Of a stretch of 41,251 nucleotides of DNA, positions 1 to 9,360 are shown piece after piece. Source of the DNA: Helicobacteraceae bacterium (GTDB taxonomy: Bacteria > Campylobacterota > Campylobacteria > Campylobacterales > Sulfurimonadaceae); contig WTBY01000043.1 in the NCBI GenBank assembly GCA_013138865.1, positions 1-41,251 of the forward strand, written 5' to 3'. Both the position numbers and the translations under genes were made by a program. The notes under the pieces are model-generated. The model was given only the letters and a program-made list of their open reading frames with translations, did no database searches and was not told the DNA's origin. The first letter of the stretch is position 1, and each line of letters starts with the position of its first letter.

Positions 1-82
1 TAACAGTATTAGAAATTGGTATGAGATATTTCCTCAACTTAGTATATTTTTTAGTGAAATTATGTCAAAATATACTAGGTAG

Positions 83-529
83 TTTAGATATATAAGGTGG
101 GTTTACACAGTTTATTTTACGCTCTCCACTACTATTAAAATAATATTTGAAATAACAGAAACTAGCACTACCAATGATACTAAAACACTTATAAACATTA
201 TGAATGAACTTTTAAAATATAATATATCATTCTCAATGGATGATTTTGGTACAGGTTACTCTTCTCTTAGTTATTTAAGGGATTTACCTCTAAGTGAATT
301 AAAAATAGATCAGTCGTTTGTAGCACAAATAGCAAATGATAAGCAAGCAGCAGTTGTCAAAACAATTGTAAATATTTCTAAAAATTTGGATTTAAGTATA
401 GTTGCAGAAGGAGTAGAAGAAGATTATCAAGAAGAATTTTTAAAAGATTTTAATTGTGATATTTTTCAAGGTTATCTCTACTCAAAACCAATATCTAAAG
501 AAGAGTTTGAGAATTTTTGTATTACTTAA
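83..529 (+). pseudogene. C-terminal remnant of an EAL-domain c-di-GMP phosphodiesterase
   Basis: The frame is open from just after a stop at 80-82 and encodes the second half of an EAL domain: FEITET, then DDFGTGYSSLSYL, LKIDQSF, AEGVE and QGY near the C terminus. These are conserved metal-binding and structural motifs of cyclic-di-GMP phosphodiesterases. The N-terminal part of the domain, including the E-x-L motif and any GGDEF, PAS or membrane region, is missing. The first ATG (200) lies inside the domain and has no Shine-Dalgarno sequence. An EAL domain is about 240 residues and about 149 remain, so this is read as a decayed gene. The same frame is also open from 2 to 79, but that peptide does not look like EAL sequence. 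Confidence 0.75.
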
Positions 530-579
530 TATTTTATATTTTCTATTCTAATACCAAGTAAAATTGCATCAAAAATTGA

Positions 580-585
580 TATAAT
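580..585 (+). promoter_or_regulatory. Possible -10 element for the hydrogenase operon
   Basis: A TATAAT lies 25 bp upstream of the start codon at 611, inside an AT-rich gap. No convincing -35 box sits 16-18 bp upstream. The call rests on the -10 match and its position alone. Confidence 0.35.
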
Positions 586-610
586 AAGTTATAACAGATA
601 AAGGTTTTTT

Positions 611-3031
611 ATGAGAGTAGTAATTGTTGGTGGTGGAATAGCGGCTGTTTACGTAGCAAATAAGTTAAAAAAACTTGACTCTACTTTAGATGTTACTGTT
701 TTAAGTGAGGAAAAATATGCTCCTTACGATCGCATACACCTCTGTCGTTTAGTAGATGAGAGTAAAAGTATAGACGATATTGCTCTACAACTTGACCCTA
801 TGGTACAACTTGAGCTAAATCAAAAAGTAACGAAAATAGATAGAGATGCTAAAAAAGTATACTCAGAACATGGAATGTTTAGTTATGACAAACTCATACT
901 AGCAACTGGATCTAAACCAACATCACTATTTGATATAAGTGAACTTAGTAATTGTGCAGTTTTTAGAAGCGCGCAAGATTGTGAACTTATTCGTAATAGT
1001 GTTACTCAAAGAGAAGTCGTGATCGTAGGAAGTGGACCTATTGGACTTGAGCTTCTTGAAACTTTGAACACTATGCAAGAAGTTAAAAAAATAACTCTAC
1101 TTATTCGGAGAAAACATCTCTATTCTAAACACCTTTCAGTTGAGTCTATAAAAACTATAGAAGAGTGTTATACAAAGAGTGGAAAAGTTGAAATATCTTA
1201 CGAAGATGAGATTGTAGACAAAATAGTAACTGATGGTGCGATCGTAACACTAAAAACTAAAAAGCTAACTATTCAAAACCCATTTATTATTTTTGGAATA
1301 GGTATAAAGCCTAATATAGAGTTCTTTGCAGATACACTTAAAAGCAACAAAGGTATTTTAACTTCTACTTTTATGCAGAGCGAAGATGAAAATATTTACG
1401 CGGTAGGGGAGTGTGCTGAAGTTGAAGAGTATAACTTTTGCGTCGGGCATGTAAAAGAGTGTACCTCTCAAGCTGACTCTGCTATTTCACATATATTAAA
1501 TATAGAGCCAAAAGAGTATGAGAGAGAAATTAGTATAGATATGTTAAAAGTAGGGGAGTTTGATCTAGTAGAAGTTAGCTCACCTCTGTTTAAAAGTGAA
1601 GATGAAAAAGTACTTATCACCTCAAAAGATGACAATAGAATAGATGAGTATTTTTTAAATGATGACAAATTAACTCACTTTATAGGTATAAACTCAAATG
1701 TTGATGTTGGCTATATTGAGACACTTATAAATACTAAAGAGGCAGTTGATATTAACTACCTTTATGAGAATAGAACTGTTGGTGAGAGAGGTAGGCTCAT
1801 TTGTAGTTGTGAGCATATTTATCATCAAGACCTTGTAGATATTGTAGTTGAAAGTGGGATCGCTTCATTTTCGCAGCTTAGTGCTTTTAGTGAAGCTGGT
1901 AGAGTTTGTGGTAGATGTAAAGAGATGGTTAAAGATGTCATACATGAGTCGCAACATTTAATAGACCCAAATATGCCAAGAAAAACTCCTGCTGATATTA
2001 AAAAAGCCAAAGAGGTTAAAAAAGCTCAACAAAGAGTTGATAAGTTTAACTCTCTTCATGCTAGAAATGAGTTAAGTGTAGATAACTTAGAGTCTGCTAT
2101 GGCAATGGTTGACATCGCTAAAAGTGAAGTAAACAGTTGGATCTCTATGGTTACTGCAAACATGCAACTACATCCTAGTTTTGAAAATGTAGTTGAAAAA
2201 GGGGTTAAAACTCTCAACAAAGTTCCTATTGTTTGGTTAGAGTTAAGCGATTGTAGTGGAAACTCAGAAGCGTTTATAAAGTCTTCTAACCCCTCGATCG
2301 AGGATCTTATATTTGACTATATTTCACTCGATTATCATGAGCTTTTAATGAGTGCTAGTGGCGATCAAAGTGAGTCCATACTAGAAGATATTATTACAAA
2401 GCAAAAAGGTGAATATATCTTGATCGTAGAGGGTGCAGTTCCTCTTGGACTTGATGGTAAATTTTTAAGAATTGGTCCAAAAGGTGAAACAGGAGTAGAA
2501 CTATTGCGTAAGTGTGCAAAAGATGCGGCGTTAGTGATCGCGGTCGGAAGTTGTGCATTAGATGGTGGGATCGTAGCAGCTGAGCCAAACCCAACTGGAG
2601 CAGTTGGAGTGGCAGAAGCACTGAAAAGAGATGACATCATAAATCTACCTGGTTGTCCTACTAACCCTACTAATATAGTTGGAACTCTTCTTTCGTATAT
2701 AATGTTTGAGGAATTGCCTCTACTTGATAAGCTAAACCGTCCTCTATGGGCATATGAGGGCAGGGTACATGACAACTGTGAGCGACGAGGTCACTATGAA
2801 CTTGGAGAGTTTGTAGAAGAGTGGGGAGACGTTGGTGCTAAGAAAGGTTGGTGCCTTTTTGAAATGGGTTGTAAAGGTCCATATGCAAATGTAAACTGTC
2901 CAACTATGAAGTTTAATAATGGAACTAGTTGGCCAGTTCAAGCTGGACATGGTTGCATGGGATGTACTGAGCTTGGCTTTGCAGATAAGTTTGCAAATGA
3001 GAGAAAATATGTTGAGGGTGAAGAGTCATGA
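611..3031 (+). CDS. Fusion of NirB-like FAD/NAD oxidoreductase, BFD-like [2Fe-2S] domain and [NiFe]-hydrogenase small subunit
   Basis: This 806-residue protein joins three modules. Residues 1-300 form a two-Rossmann flavoprotein (GGGIAAVY near 7, second dinucleotide motif GSGPIG at 140-145). Residues 396-445 hold a BFD/NirB-like [2Fe-2S] site (C398, C400, C433, C436). Residues 535-790 form a [NiFe]-hydrogenase small subunit. The proximal-cluster motif is CSGN (C548, N551) where classical enzymes have CxxC; CSGN also occurs in cyanobacterial HupS, pointing to group 2. The other ligands are present: C648, C682, H720, C723, C748, C754, C763, C782 and C785. There is no Tat signal, so it should be cytoplasmic. 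The large subunit follows with an ATGA overlap. A likely role is to pass H2 electrons to NAD(P) or another low-potential carrier through the flavin; that is inference. AAAGG precedes the ATG. Confidence 0.9.
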   Translation: MRVVIVGGGIAAVYVANKLKKLDSTLDVTVLSEEKYAPYDRIHLCRLVDESKSIDDIALQLDPMVQLELNQKVTKIDRDAKKVYSEHGMFSYDKLILATGSKPTSLFDISELSNCAVFRSAQDCELIRNSVTQREVVIVGSGPIGLELLETLNTMQEVKKITLLIRRKHLYSKHLSVESIKTIEECYTKSGKVEISYEDEIVDKIVTDGAIVTLKTKKLTIQNPFIIFGIGIKPNIEFFADTLKSNKGILTSTFMQSEDENIYAVGECAEVEEYNFCVGHVKECTSQADSAISHILNIEPKEYEREISIDMLKVGEFDLVEVSSPLFKSEDEKVLITSKDDNRIDEYFLNDDKLTHFIGINSNVDVGYIETLINTKEAVDINYLYENRTVGERGRLICSCEHIYHQDLVDIVVESGIASFSQLSAFSEAGRVCGRCKEMVKDVIHESQHLIDPNMPRKTPADIKKAKEVKKAQQRVDKFNSLHARNELSVDNLESAMAMVDIAKSEVNSWISMVTANMQLHPSFENVVEKGVKTLNKVPIVWLELSDCSGNSEAFIKSSNPSIEDLIFDYISLDYHELLMSASGDQSESILEDIITKQKGEYILIVEGAVPLGLDGKFLRIGPKGETGVELLRKCAKDAALVIAVGSCALDGGIVAAEPNPTGAVGVAEALKRDDIINLPGCPTNPTNIVGTLLSYIMFEELPLLDKLNRPLWAYEGRVHDNCERRGHYELGEFVEEWGDVGAKKGWCLFEMGCKGPYANVNCPTMKFNNGTSWPVQAGHGCMGCTELGFADKFANERKYVEGEES

Positions 3032-4695
3032 GTAAAAAAATAGTTATAGATCCTATTACTAGAATAGAGGGTCATCTTCGTGTTGAAGTAGAGCTTGATA
3101 AGGAAAATGTTGTAAAAGATGCATTTGTAAGTGGGCAACTATTTCGTGGAATAGAGGTTATACTTAAAAATAGAGACCCACGAGATGCGGGACTTTTAGC
3201 TGGTCGTATTTGTGGAGTTTGTACCAACTCTCATTTTCGTGCGGCAGTTAGCTGTGTTGAAGATGCGTACTCTCTGGAAGTTCCTAAAAATGCAGAGATT
3301 ATACGTGACTTAATGGCTATGGCACTCTTTATTCAAGACCATGTTGTTCATTTCTACCACTTACACTCTCTTGACTTTGTAGATGTTGTTAGTGCTTTGA
3401 GCGCTGATCCTCATCTGACTTCTAAAGAGGCACATAACTACTCTAAAAAACCATTTAGAAACTCACATTCTCACTACGAGAGTGTGATGACTAAGTTACA
3501 AACCTTTGTAGATGCAGGAAAATTAGGACCTTTTAGTAATGGTTATTGGGGACACAGTGAGTATAAACTATCACCAGAGCAAAACCTTATTTTAATTTCT
3601 CATTACCTAGAAGCTCTGAAGTTTCAAACAAATATATCTAAAGCTGTTGCCATTTTTGGTGGTAAAACTCCACACCCTCAAAGTATAGTTGTAGGTGGTG
3701 TAACAAGTGTTGCAGATATGTTAAATCCTCAACGTTTAAATGATTATCTTTTTATCATAAAAGAGGCAAAAGACTTTATAGATAGAGCGTACCTACCTGA
3801 TATGAAACTTCTTTCAACTGCTTATAGATCTGAGATCAAAGAGGGACAAGGTCGAGCAAATGGTAACTTTATTTGTGTTGGTGGTTATGAATTTGATGGT
3901 TTAACACCTCTTTTTAGTGCCGGTATTATTCGAGATCATAACTTCTCAAACATAGAAGTTTTTGATGAGTCTAAAATAACAGAAGAGGTTGACCGTGCTT
4001 GGTATGATGGTGACGATCACAAAGTGCACTATACGGACTTAAATGATGATGGAACTCTTAAAACAGAAAAAAATAGTGACAAATACTCATGGATAAAAGC
4101 ACCTCGCTATGGTGGTGAAACAATGGAGACAGGTCCAGTAGCTAGAGTGTTAGTTAGCTACTTGAGTGAAAACAATTTGATTAACCCATTTGTAGATGAG
4201 TTCTTGAGCGATACTAACTTAGATTTAAAAGACTTTTCAACCTCGATCGGACGAAATGCTGCAAGAGCGATCGAAAGTAGTTATGTTTGTGAGTATATTT
4301 TTAAACTTGTCTCTAACCTTATTCAAAATATTAAGTATTATGATACTGAAACTTGGTGTAAGTTTGACTTTGAAGAGATGCCTAAAAATACAAAAGGAAG
4401 AGTATTTTTAGAAGTACCTCGTGGTATTTTATCTCATTTTGTAAATATAGAAGATCAAAAAATATCTAACTTTTCTGTGATCGCTCCAACAACTTGGAAT
4501 GCAACACCTAGGAACTTTGATGCTAAAAGAGGAGCTTATGAAGAGGCATTGGTAGGTATTAAAGTTAGCGATCCTACAAAGCCGTTAGAAGTTTTAAAAG
4601 TGATCCACTCATTCGATCCATGTTTAGCGTGTGCGGTTCATGTTATTGACACACAAGGTAAAGAGTTGAGTAAGTATAGAGTTAAGGCTTTTTAA
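3028..4695 (+). CDS. [NiFe]-hydrogenase large (catalytic) subunit, cytoplasmic group 2 type
   Basis: The 555-residue protein carries both nickel-binding motifs: RICGVCTNSHF (C62, C65) near the N terminus and DPCLACAVH (C532, C535, H538) near the C terminus. Seventeen residues follow H538. They match the tail that a HupD/HyaD-type endopeptidase removes after nickel insertion. The start overlaps the stop of the fused small subunit by four bases, implying coupled translation of a stable heterodimer. The end overlaps the convergent ruvX gene by 14 bp. No hyp maturation genes or membrane cytochrome b are present, so maturation must be encoded elsewhere. Related cytoplasmic enzymes in Aquifex and Sulfurimonas have been proposed to feed the reductive TCA cycle; that role is inference here. 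Confidence 0.93.
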   Translation: MSKKIVIDPITRIEGHLRVEVELDKENVVKDAFVSGQLFRGIEVILKNRDPRDAGLLAGRICGVCTNSHFRAAVSCVEDAYSLEVPKNAEIIRDLMAMALFIQDHVVHFYHLHSLDFVDVVSALSADPHLTSKEAHNYSKKPFRNSHSHYESVMTKLQTFVDAGKLGPFSNGYWGHSEYKLSPEQNLILISHYLEALKFQTNISKAVAIFGGKTPHPQSIVVGGVTSVADMLNPQRLNDYLFIIKEAKDFIDRAYLPDMKLLSTAYRSEIKEGQGRANGNFICVGGYEFDGLTPLFSAGIIRDHNFSNIEVFDESKITEEVDRAWYDGDDHKVHYTDLNDDGTLKTEKNSDKYSWIKAPRYGGETMETGPVARVLVSYLSENNLINPFVDEFLSDTNLDLKDFSTSIGRNAARAIESSYVCEYIFKLVSNLIQNIKYYDTETWCKFDFEEMPKNTKGRVFLEVPRGILSHFVNIEDQKISNFSVIAPTTWNATPRNFDAKRGAYEEALVGIKVSDPTKPLEVLKVIHSFDPCLACAVHVIDTQGKELSKYRVKAF

Positions 4696-5074
4696 GAAGC
4701 CATCGCTCTAAAATTATTTTAGCTGCAATCGAGTCTATTCGACCATCTTTTTTCTGTTTTATAGATCCACGCATAAGCTCTTCTGCTTCAAGAGAGCTGT
4801 CAGCCTCATCTTGATAAAAAACTTCACCATCAAACTCTACTAAACCCATAAAATGTTTAACTCGACGACGCATCTCATCTTCGCTTGAACCACCTAAAGG
4901 AATTCCGATCACAACAGTGTCTATTTCCCACTCTTTAATGGCTTCTTTTACTTCGTCTGAGGCTTGATTCCTATTTTTACGAATAATAGCAGTAAGGGGT
5001 GTTACTATGCTTTTGTTCATACTTATAGCTAGACCAATTCTTTTTAGTCCTAAGTCAATTGCTAAAATTTTCAT
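4682..5074 (-). CDS. ruvX: YqgF/RuvX-family putative Holliday junction resolvase / pre-16S rRNA nuclease
   Basis: The 130-residue protein has the RNase H-like fold signature of the YqgF family: ILAIDLGLKRIGLAIS at the N terminus with the first catalytic Asp, VVIGIPLGG in the middle, and a late acidic motif (DSIAAKIILE). In E. coli the homologue acts in 16S rRNA 5' maturation; Holliday-junction resolution was proposed from the fold. It is the last gene of the minus-strand rpmH-to-mnmE run, one base after mnmE, and its 3' end overlaps the hydrogenase large subunit by 14 bp. Confidence 0.88.
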   Translation of the reverse strand: MKILAIDLGLKRIGLAISMNKSIVTPLTAIIRKNRNQASDEVKEAIKEWEIDTVVIGIPLGGSSEDEMRRRVKHFMGLVEFDGEVFYQDEADSSLEAEELMRGSIKQKKDGRIDSIAAKIILERWLLKKP

Positions 5075-5075
5075 T

Positions 5076-6413
5076 TTATTTACCTAAACAGAAACTGCCA
5101 AACATTTTGTCTAGCATCTCATCATTTTCAAAAGGTCTTGTGATCGAGCTTATTTCATTAATAGCACTATTTAGATGAAAAGATAAGAACTCTAACTCTT
5201 GATCCATTAAAGGGACTTTTGCTTCTGCTATAGCTTTTACAGCACTCTTTACAGCTTCGATCTGACGTGAAGAGATTAGCATGATTTCATCGCTTATATT
5301 TTTTGAGTCCATAATATTTTTTAAAATATATATAAGTTCATCGCTTCCCTCTTTTACATTTAAACTTAAAGGAGTGTCTAGAAGTTCTTTATTAAACTTA
5401 CTCTCTAAATCACACTTGCTTAAAATAGTAATAAAATCTTTTTTATCTTCATATTTTTTCACTAACTCTAAAATTGCGCTGTCTTCATTGTCACTTTCTC
5501 GTGAGTTGTCAAAAAGTGCGATCACTATATCACTTTGCTCTATAGAGTCTATACTTCGCTCAATTCCTATTCTCTCGATCTCATCTTCACCTTCACGAAT
5601 ACCTGCCGTATCAACTATACGAATAAGGTGAGTTCCAACACGAAGTTGCTCTTCTATAGTGTCACGAGTTGTTCCTGCTATGTCACTTACGATTGCACGT
5701 TCATATTTAAGAAGTGAGTTTAAAAGAGAACTTTTTCCTACATTTGGTTTACCTATAATGCTTACACGAAAGCCCTGCATTAGTCCACGTCTACTTTCAC
5801 TACTAATAAGTGCTGAGTTTAGTTTATTTGTAATGGTGTCAAGTTTTTTACTCATTGACTCTATTAGATCTTGCGGTAAATCCTCTTCTGCATAGTCTAT
5901 ACTAACTTCTGAATAGGCTAGAATTTCTAAAAGTTGATCGCGAAGAAGCTCTATTTGAACTTTAAGATCACCCTTCATTTGAGTAGCAAGAATTTTTACA
6001 GCGTCTTCACTTTTTGCTTCTATAAGTTGTGATATTGCTTCAGCTTCGCTCAAGTCTATTTTTCCATTGAAAAAAGCTCGTTTTGAGAATTCACCAGCTG
6101 TTGCCAACCTAGCACCATTCAAGAGTAATTCTTGTAGTACCATGTCTGCAACTATGGATCCTCCATGACACTGAAACTCAACTATATCTTCACCAGTAAA
6201 ACTGAGTGGTGCTTTAAAATATATTGCGATCGCTTGATCTATAAGGGAATTTTGAGAGTTTTTTATGGAGCTTAAAGTTGCAACTCGAGGTTCTAAATTT
6301 TTGTTAAGAAGTTTTTTAGATATTTGCAGGGCTTCTTCACCACTAAGGCGAAGAATAGAGATCGATCCAACTCCTGCAGCAGTCGCGATCGCAGCTATTG
6401 TATCACTAGACAC
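5076..6413 (-). CDS. mnmE: tRNA modification GTPase MnmE (TrmE)
   Basis: A full-length 445-residue protein. The N-terminal formyl-THF-binding domain (residues 1-118) is followed by a helical domain with an inserted G domain: P-loop GKPNVGKSS at 221-229, DIAGTTRDT at 244-252, DTAG at 268-271. The C-terminal CLGK carries the conserved Cys. With MnmG (not in the window) it makes the cmnm5 modification of wobble U34 in tRNAs reading two-fold split boxes. It lies downstream of jag and upstream of ruvX in one transcription unit; jag beside mnmE is a common bacterial arrangement. Confidence 0.97.
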   Translation of the reverse strand: MSSDTIAAIATAAGVGSISILRLSGEEALQISKKLLNKNLEPRVATLSSIKNSQNSLIDQAIAIYFKAPLSFTGEDIVEFQCHGGSIVADMVLQELLLNGARLATAGEFSKRAFFNGKIDLSEAEAISQLIEAKSEDAVKILATQMKGDLKVQIELLRDQLLEILAYSEVSIDYAEEDLPQDLIESMSKKLDTITNKLNSALISSESRRGLMQGFRVSIIGKPNVGKSSLLNSLLKYERAIVSDIAGTTRDTIEEQLRVGTHLIRIVDTAGIREGEDEIERIGIERSIDSIEQSDIVIALFDNSRESDNEDSAILELVKKYEDKKDFITILSKCDLESKFNKELLDTPLSLNVKEGSDELIYILKNIMDSKNISDEIMLISSRQIEAVKSAVKAIAEAKVPLMDQELEFLSFHLNSAINEISSITRPFENDEMLDKMFGSFCLGK

Positions 6414-6422
6414 TATAACTCG

Positions 6423-7382
6423 TTAGTAGTTGTTATAGTCGTTAATAATAATATATTTATTACCATCTCTAGTTGTTCTGATGGCAACATATTTATCTTC
6501 ATAACGATTTCTTAACTCTTTTAGTGCAATCTGAATAAGAACACCATCAAGAATTTTAGTTTGAGCACGTCCATCTTTATTAATATTTTCACAAACACCA
6601 TCAAGATATTTCATAATATTCTCTTCTTGATTTTTCAAAAATTCTGCGATCTCAAGACGAAGTTGCATGTTGTATTTTGTATTAATCCAGTTAAATATCA
6701 TATATGAAAGAGCTTTGTATCTATAACCCTCTTTACCTATAAGAAGTGCAGCATCCGCTCCACTAAATTCAACTAAAAGAGTATTCTCATCATGTATCTC
6801 AACTGTGATCTCATTTATTTCAAAACATAAATTTTTAAATAGTGAATTTAGCTCTACTTTTACATTTGCTACTATATCTTCTGGTGAAATATCATCATTA
6901 AAAAAGTCATCAACTATTTGTGATTTGACCTGAGTGTAACCTGTTCTATAAGGAGAATCCTCATCATCGATTTCAATATCATTCTCATCTGAATCATAAT
7001 CAAGTTCATCTTCATGATCGTCTTGACCAGTAACAAACGAGGCTGGCATAATAGTGTCATTACGAGTTTCAAAAGGTTTTTTACTCTCTTTTGGTACTTT
7101 TACTTTTATCTCTTTTTGTTTATCTACTTTTACTTCTACTTTTTTCTTTTCTTTTATCTCTTCTTTTGGAATTTCTATCTCTTCAGTAACTTCAGTAGTT
7201 ATTGAAGTAGTAACACCCTCTTTTTTTGTTGCAACTATTAGTGCACTCTTTTTAAATAGTCCTAAAAAACCACTACTAGGGTGTTGAATAATTTCAACAT
7301 TGATTTCAGTTACAGAACATGAAAGTTTTTCTGCAGCTTCACTATATGCACTCTCTAGAGTAATAGACTCAATTTTTACCAT
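6423..7382 (-). CDS. jag: Jag/KhpB-like RNA-binding protein (Jag-N, KH, R3H)
   Basis: The start chosen is the ATG at 7382, because it has AAGGA about 8 bases upstream and the conserved Jag-N domain begins there (MVKIESITLESAYSEAAEKL). This gives 319 residues. Residues 1-52 are the Jag-N domain. A long acidic/lysine-rich low-complexity linker follows, then a KH domain with the GKEGYRYKAL loop and a C-terminal R3H domain. The start overlaps the end of yidC by 14 bp, suggesting coupling. In other bacteria KhpB/Jag binds RNA with KhpA. An upstream ATG at 7418 exists but would translate a repeat inside yidC and is not favoured. Confidence 0.88.
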   Translation of the reverse strand: MVKIESITLESAYSEAAEKLSCSVTEINVEIIQHPSSGFLGLFKKSALIVATKKEGVTTSITTEVTEEIEIPKEEIKEKKKVEVKVDKQKEIKVKVPKESKKPFETRNDTIMPASFVTGQDDHEDELDYDSDENDIEIDDEDSPYRTGYTQVKSQIVDDFFNDDISPEDIVANVKVELNSLFKNLCFEINEITVEIHDENTLLVEFSGADAALLIGKEGYRYKALSYMIFNWINTKYNMQLRLEIAEFLKNQEENIMKYLDGVCENINKDGRAQTKILDGVLIQIALKELRNRYEDKYVAIRTTRDGNKYIIINDYNNY

Positions 7383-9027
7383 TTTCTTTGTCCTTACTAT
7401 CTTCTTTGTCCTTACCATGATGCTTCTCAGCTAAGTGTTGCTCATGACGATCTTTTTTCATTTTGTCAAACGCTTTATTAACCATAAATTGTTGAGCAAT
7501 TGAAAGAATATTATTAACAGCCCAGTAAAGAACTAGTCCAGCAGGGAAAGTTATAAAGAAGAATGTAAATATTACTGGTAAGAATTTAAATACTTTCTCT
7601 TGTAGAGGATCTGTAAAGTTATTAGGTGTGATTTTTTGTTGGTAGTACATAGTAGCACCCATAAAAATTGGTAAAATGTAAGTTGGATCCATCTTAGCAA
7701 GGTCAGTTATCCAGAAGATCCAAGGTGCACCTTGAAGTTCAACTGCATTTAAAAGTACACGGTAAATTGCAAAGAAAACAGGAATTTGCAGTAAAAGTGG
7801 TAGACATCCACCTAGTGGGTTAGCACCATGCTTTTTATACATATCCATAACTGCAACATTCATACGTTGCGGATCACCTTTATATTTTGCTTGAACTTCT
7901 TTAACTTTAGGTGCAATATCTTTTAGTTTTGCCATAGACAACATACCTTTGTATGTCAATGGGTATAAAAGTATACGTACAATAATAGTCAGTGCTATAA
8001 TAGCCCAACCCCAGTTTCCAAAAATACCATTTAACCATAAAAGAACAGCAAAAAGTGGCTTAGCAGCGAATGTAAACCAACCATACTCAATAGCATTAAC
8101 TAAAACTGGATCGATAGTTTTTAATGTAACATAGTTTTTAGGACCTGAGTAAGCACTAAAGTTAAAGTTTTTACTACCATCCATATAAGTAATAGGGTTG
8201 TTGTCACGATCACGCTCTACTAAAATATTTACATCAGGATTAACGTTATAAAAAATATTTGCATAGTACTGATCAAATGCACTAAGTAAGTGAACATCGT
8301 TAAAAGTTGTACGACCCTCAACATCTCCATCTTCATAAATAGTTGTGAGTCCATCACCTGCATAGATCATGTTACCCATAACAGTCATCATCTGATCAGA
8401 AACGTTTGGACGTTGCCCTAGGTAGACGAAGTAACGTTTGTCATTTGATAGTTTAATAGCTACATCATAGTGACCATCATTAAAGAATGTTAATGTTTTT
8501 TCAATTGTTACTTCAGGAAGTGTTTGAGTTAAAACAACTTTTACAGGTTTAGTCTCTGTTATGACAGCTTGCTCAACTGTTGTAGTATACGGTGTACTTT
8601 GAGATGTGTTATTTACTATATCATCAGCAAAACGAATTTGTAGTGGTTTTGCACCATTTGGAGTGATCATCTGTGCGATTTTGTCACTTGCACTGTTAAA
8701 ATACTTTTCATCACTTAAAATATTTGAAGAGATACGACCAAGTGTGTCTATTGTTAAAGTAAATTTATCACTTGTAAGTGTAACTAGTGTATTTGAAGAA
8801 GTTGCAGATACTTTTTCTAGTGAGTTTATCTCGTGCCCAACATTAGCTTTTGCTTTTGTTTCTGTTGGAGCTACTTGAGAATCTGCTTCTTTAAGAGCTA
8901 CTTTTTCAACTTTACTTTCTTCTTCAACTGGTGGAGGTGGAAAAACTGTTGTATAAGCTATAAAAAAGACAAATGATAGCGCTAGTGCTATTATTAATCT
9001 TTGATTTGGTGACATTTTTTCTAACAT
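7369..9027 (-). CDS. yidC: Membrane protein insertase YidC
   Basis: The 552-residue protein has the Gram-negative YidC layout. An N-terminal membrane anchor (residues 9-29) is followed by a large periplasmic domain to about residue 330. A five-helix insertase core follows, including the GMLSMAKLKDIAPKVKE coiled-coil hairpin and the GGCLPLLLQIPVFFAIY segment. The C-terminal tail is very rich in Lys, Asp and Glu and could contact ribosomes. It inserts proteins into the inner membrane alone or with SecYEG. It follows yidD by three bases and overlaps jag. Confidence 0.97.
   Translation of the reverse strand: MLEKMSPNQRLIIALALSFVFFIAYTTVFPPPPVEEESKVEKVALKEADSQVAPTETKAKANVGHEINSLEKVSATSSNTLVTLTSDKFTLTIDTLGRISSNILSDEKYFNSASDKIAQMITPNGAKPLQIRFADDIVNNTSQSTPYTTTVEQAVITETKPVKVVLTQTLPEVTIEKTLTFFNDGHYDVAIKLSNDKRYFVYLGQRPNVSDQMMTVMGNMIYAGDGLTTIYEDGDVEGRTTFNDVHLLSAFDQYYANIFYNVNPDVNILVERDRDNNPITYMDGSKNFNFSAYSGPKNYVTLKTIDPVLVNAIEYGWFTFAAKPLFAVLLWLNGIFGNWGWAIIALTIIVRILLYPLTYKGMLSMAKLKDIAPKVKEVQAKYKGDPQRMNVAVMDMYKKHGANPLGGCLPLLLQIPVFFAIYRVLLNAVELQGAPWIFWITDLAKMDPTYILPIFMGATMYYQQKITPNNFTDPLQEKVFKFLPVIFTFFFITFPAGLVLYWAVNNILSIAQQFMVNKAFDKMKKDRHEQHLAEKHHGKDKEDSKDKENGKN
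7384..7415 (-). repeat. 18-bp-period tandem repeat in the yidC tail supplying the jag ribosome-binding site
   Basis: The 14-bp unit GTAAGGACAAAGAA occurs twice, at 7402-7415 and 7384-7397, with an 18-bp period. It encodes the repeated KDKE of the YidC C terminus. The copy nearer jag also provides the AAGGA that precedes the jag ATG. Confidence 0.8.
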
Positions 9028-9030
9028 AAT

Positions 9031-9360
9031 TTATTGACCTTCATAAGTGAAATTTTTGATAATAAAAAAAGATTGCTCTTCTTTGGGAACTAACCAATAC
9101 TTAATAGAATTTATACTTAATTGGCTTGGTTTTTGTTTAAAATGTTGGAGATATGGATACTCAACTCCACCATCGAACAGTTGGTTACATCTGAGTATTC
9201 TTAAAAATGAGTGATATAGTGCGTAAAAAATTGAGTTTTGTTCAAACTGCCATTTAGCATATTCTGAACATGTAGGATAGTAGCGACAACTTCCAAACCC
9301 TATAAGAGTAAAAAAGCGTTGATATAGCCAGAGAAGCTTAAGAAGCGACTTTTTGATCAT
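9031..9360 (-). CDS. yidD: Membrane protein insertion efficiency factor YidD
   Basis: The 109-residue protein shows the YidD signature: a basic amphipathic N terminus, then GSCRYYPTCSEYA (C25, C31) and ILRCNQLFDGG. It is a small membrane-associated factor that helps YidC-dependent insertion. Its start lies inside the end of rnpA (23-bp overlap), and yidC begins three bases after its stop, fitting the conserved rnpA-yidD-yidC order. Confidence 0.95.
   Translation of the reverse strand: MIKKSLLKLLWLYQRFFTLIGFGSCRYYPTCSEYAKWQFEQNSIFYALYHSFLRILRCNQLFDGGVEYPYLQHFKQKPSQLSINSIKYWLVPKEEQSFFIIKNFTYEGQ

Noticed and set aside
2365-2775. 136-codon open frame on the minus strand inside the hydrogenase small-subunit domain
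   Set aside because: It is antisense to strongly conserved cysteine-motif coding sequence, and its own translation shows no recognisable domain.
7383-7418. Longer jag start at 7418
   Set aside because: The extra residues are a readout of the yidC tail repeat and the conserved Jag-N domain begins at 7382 with its own Shine-Dalgarno.
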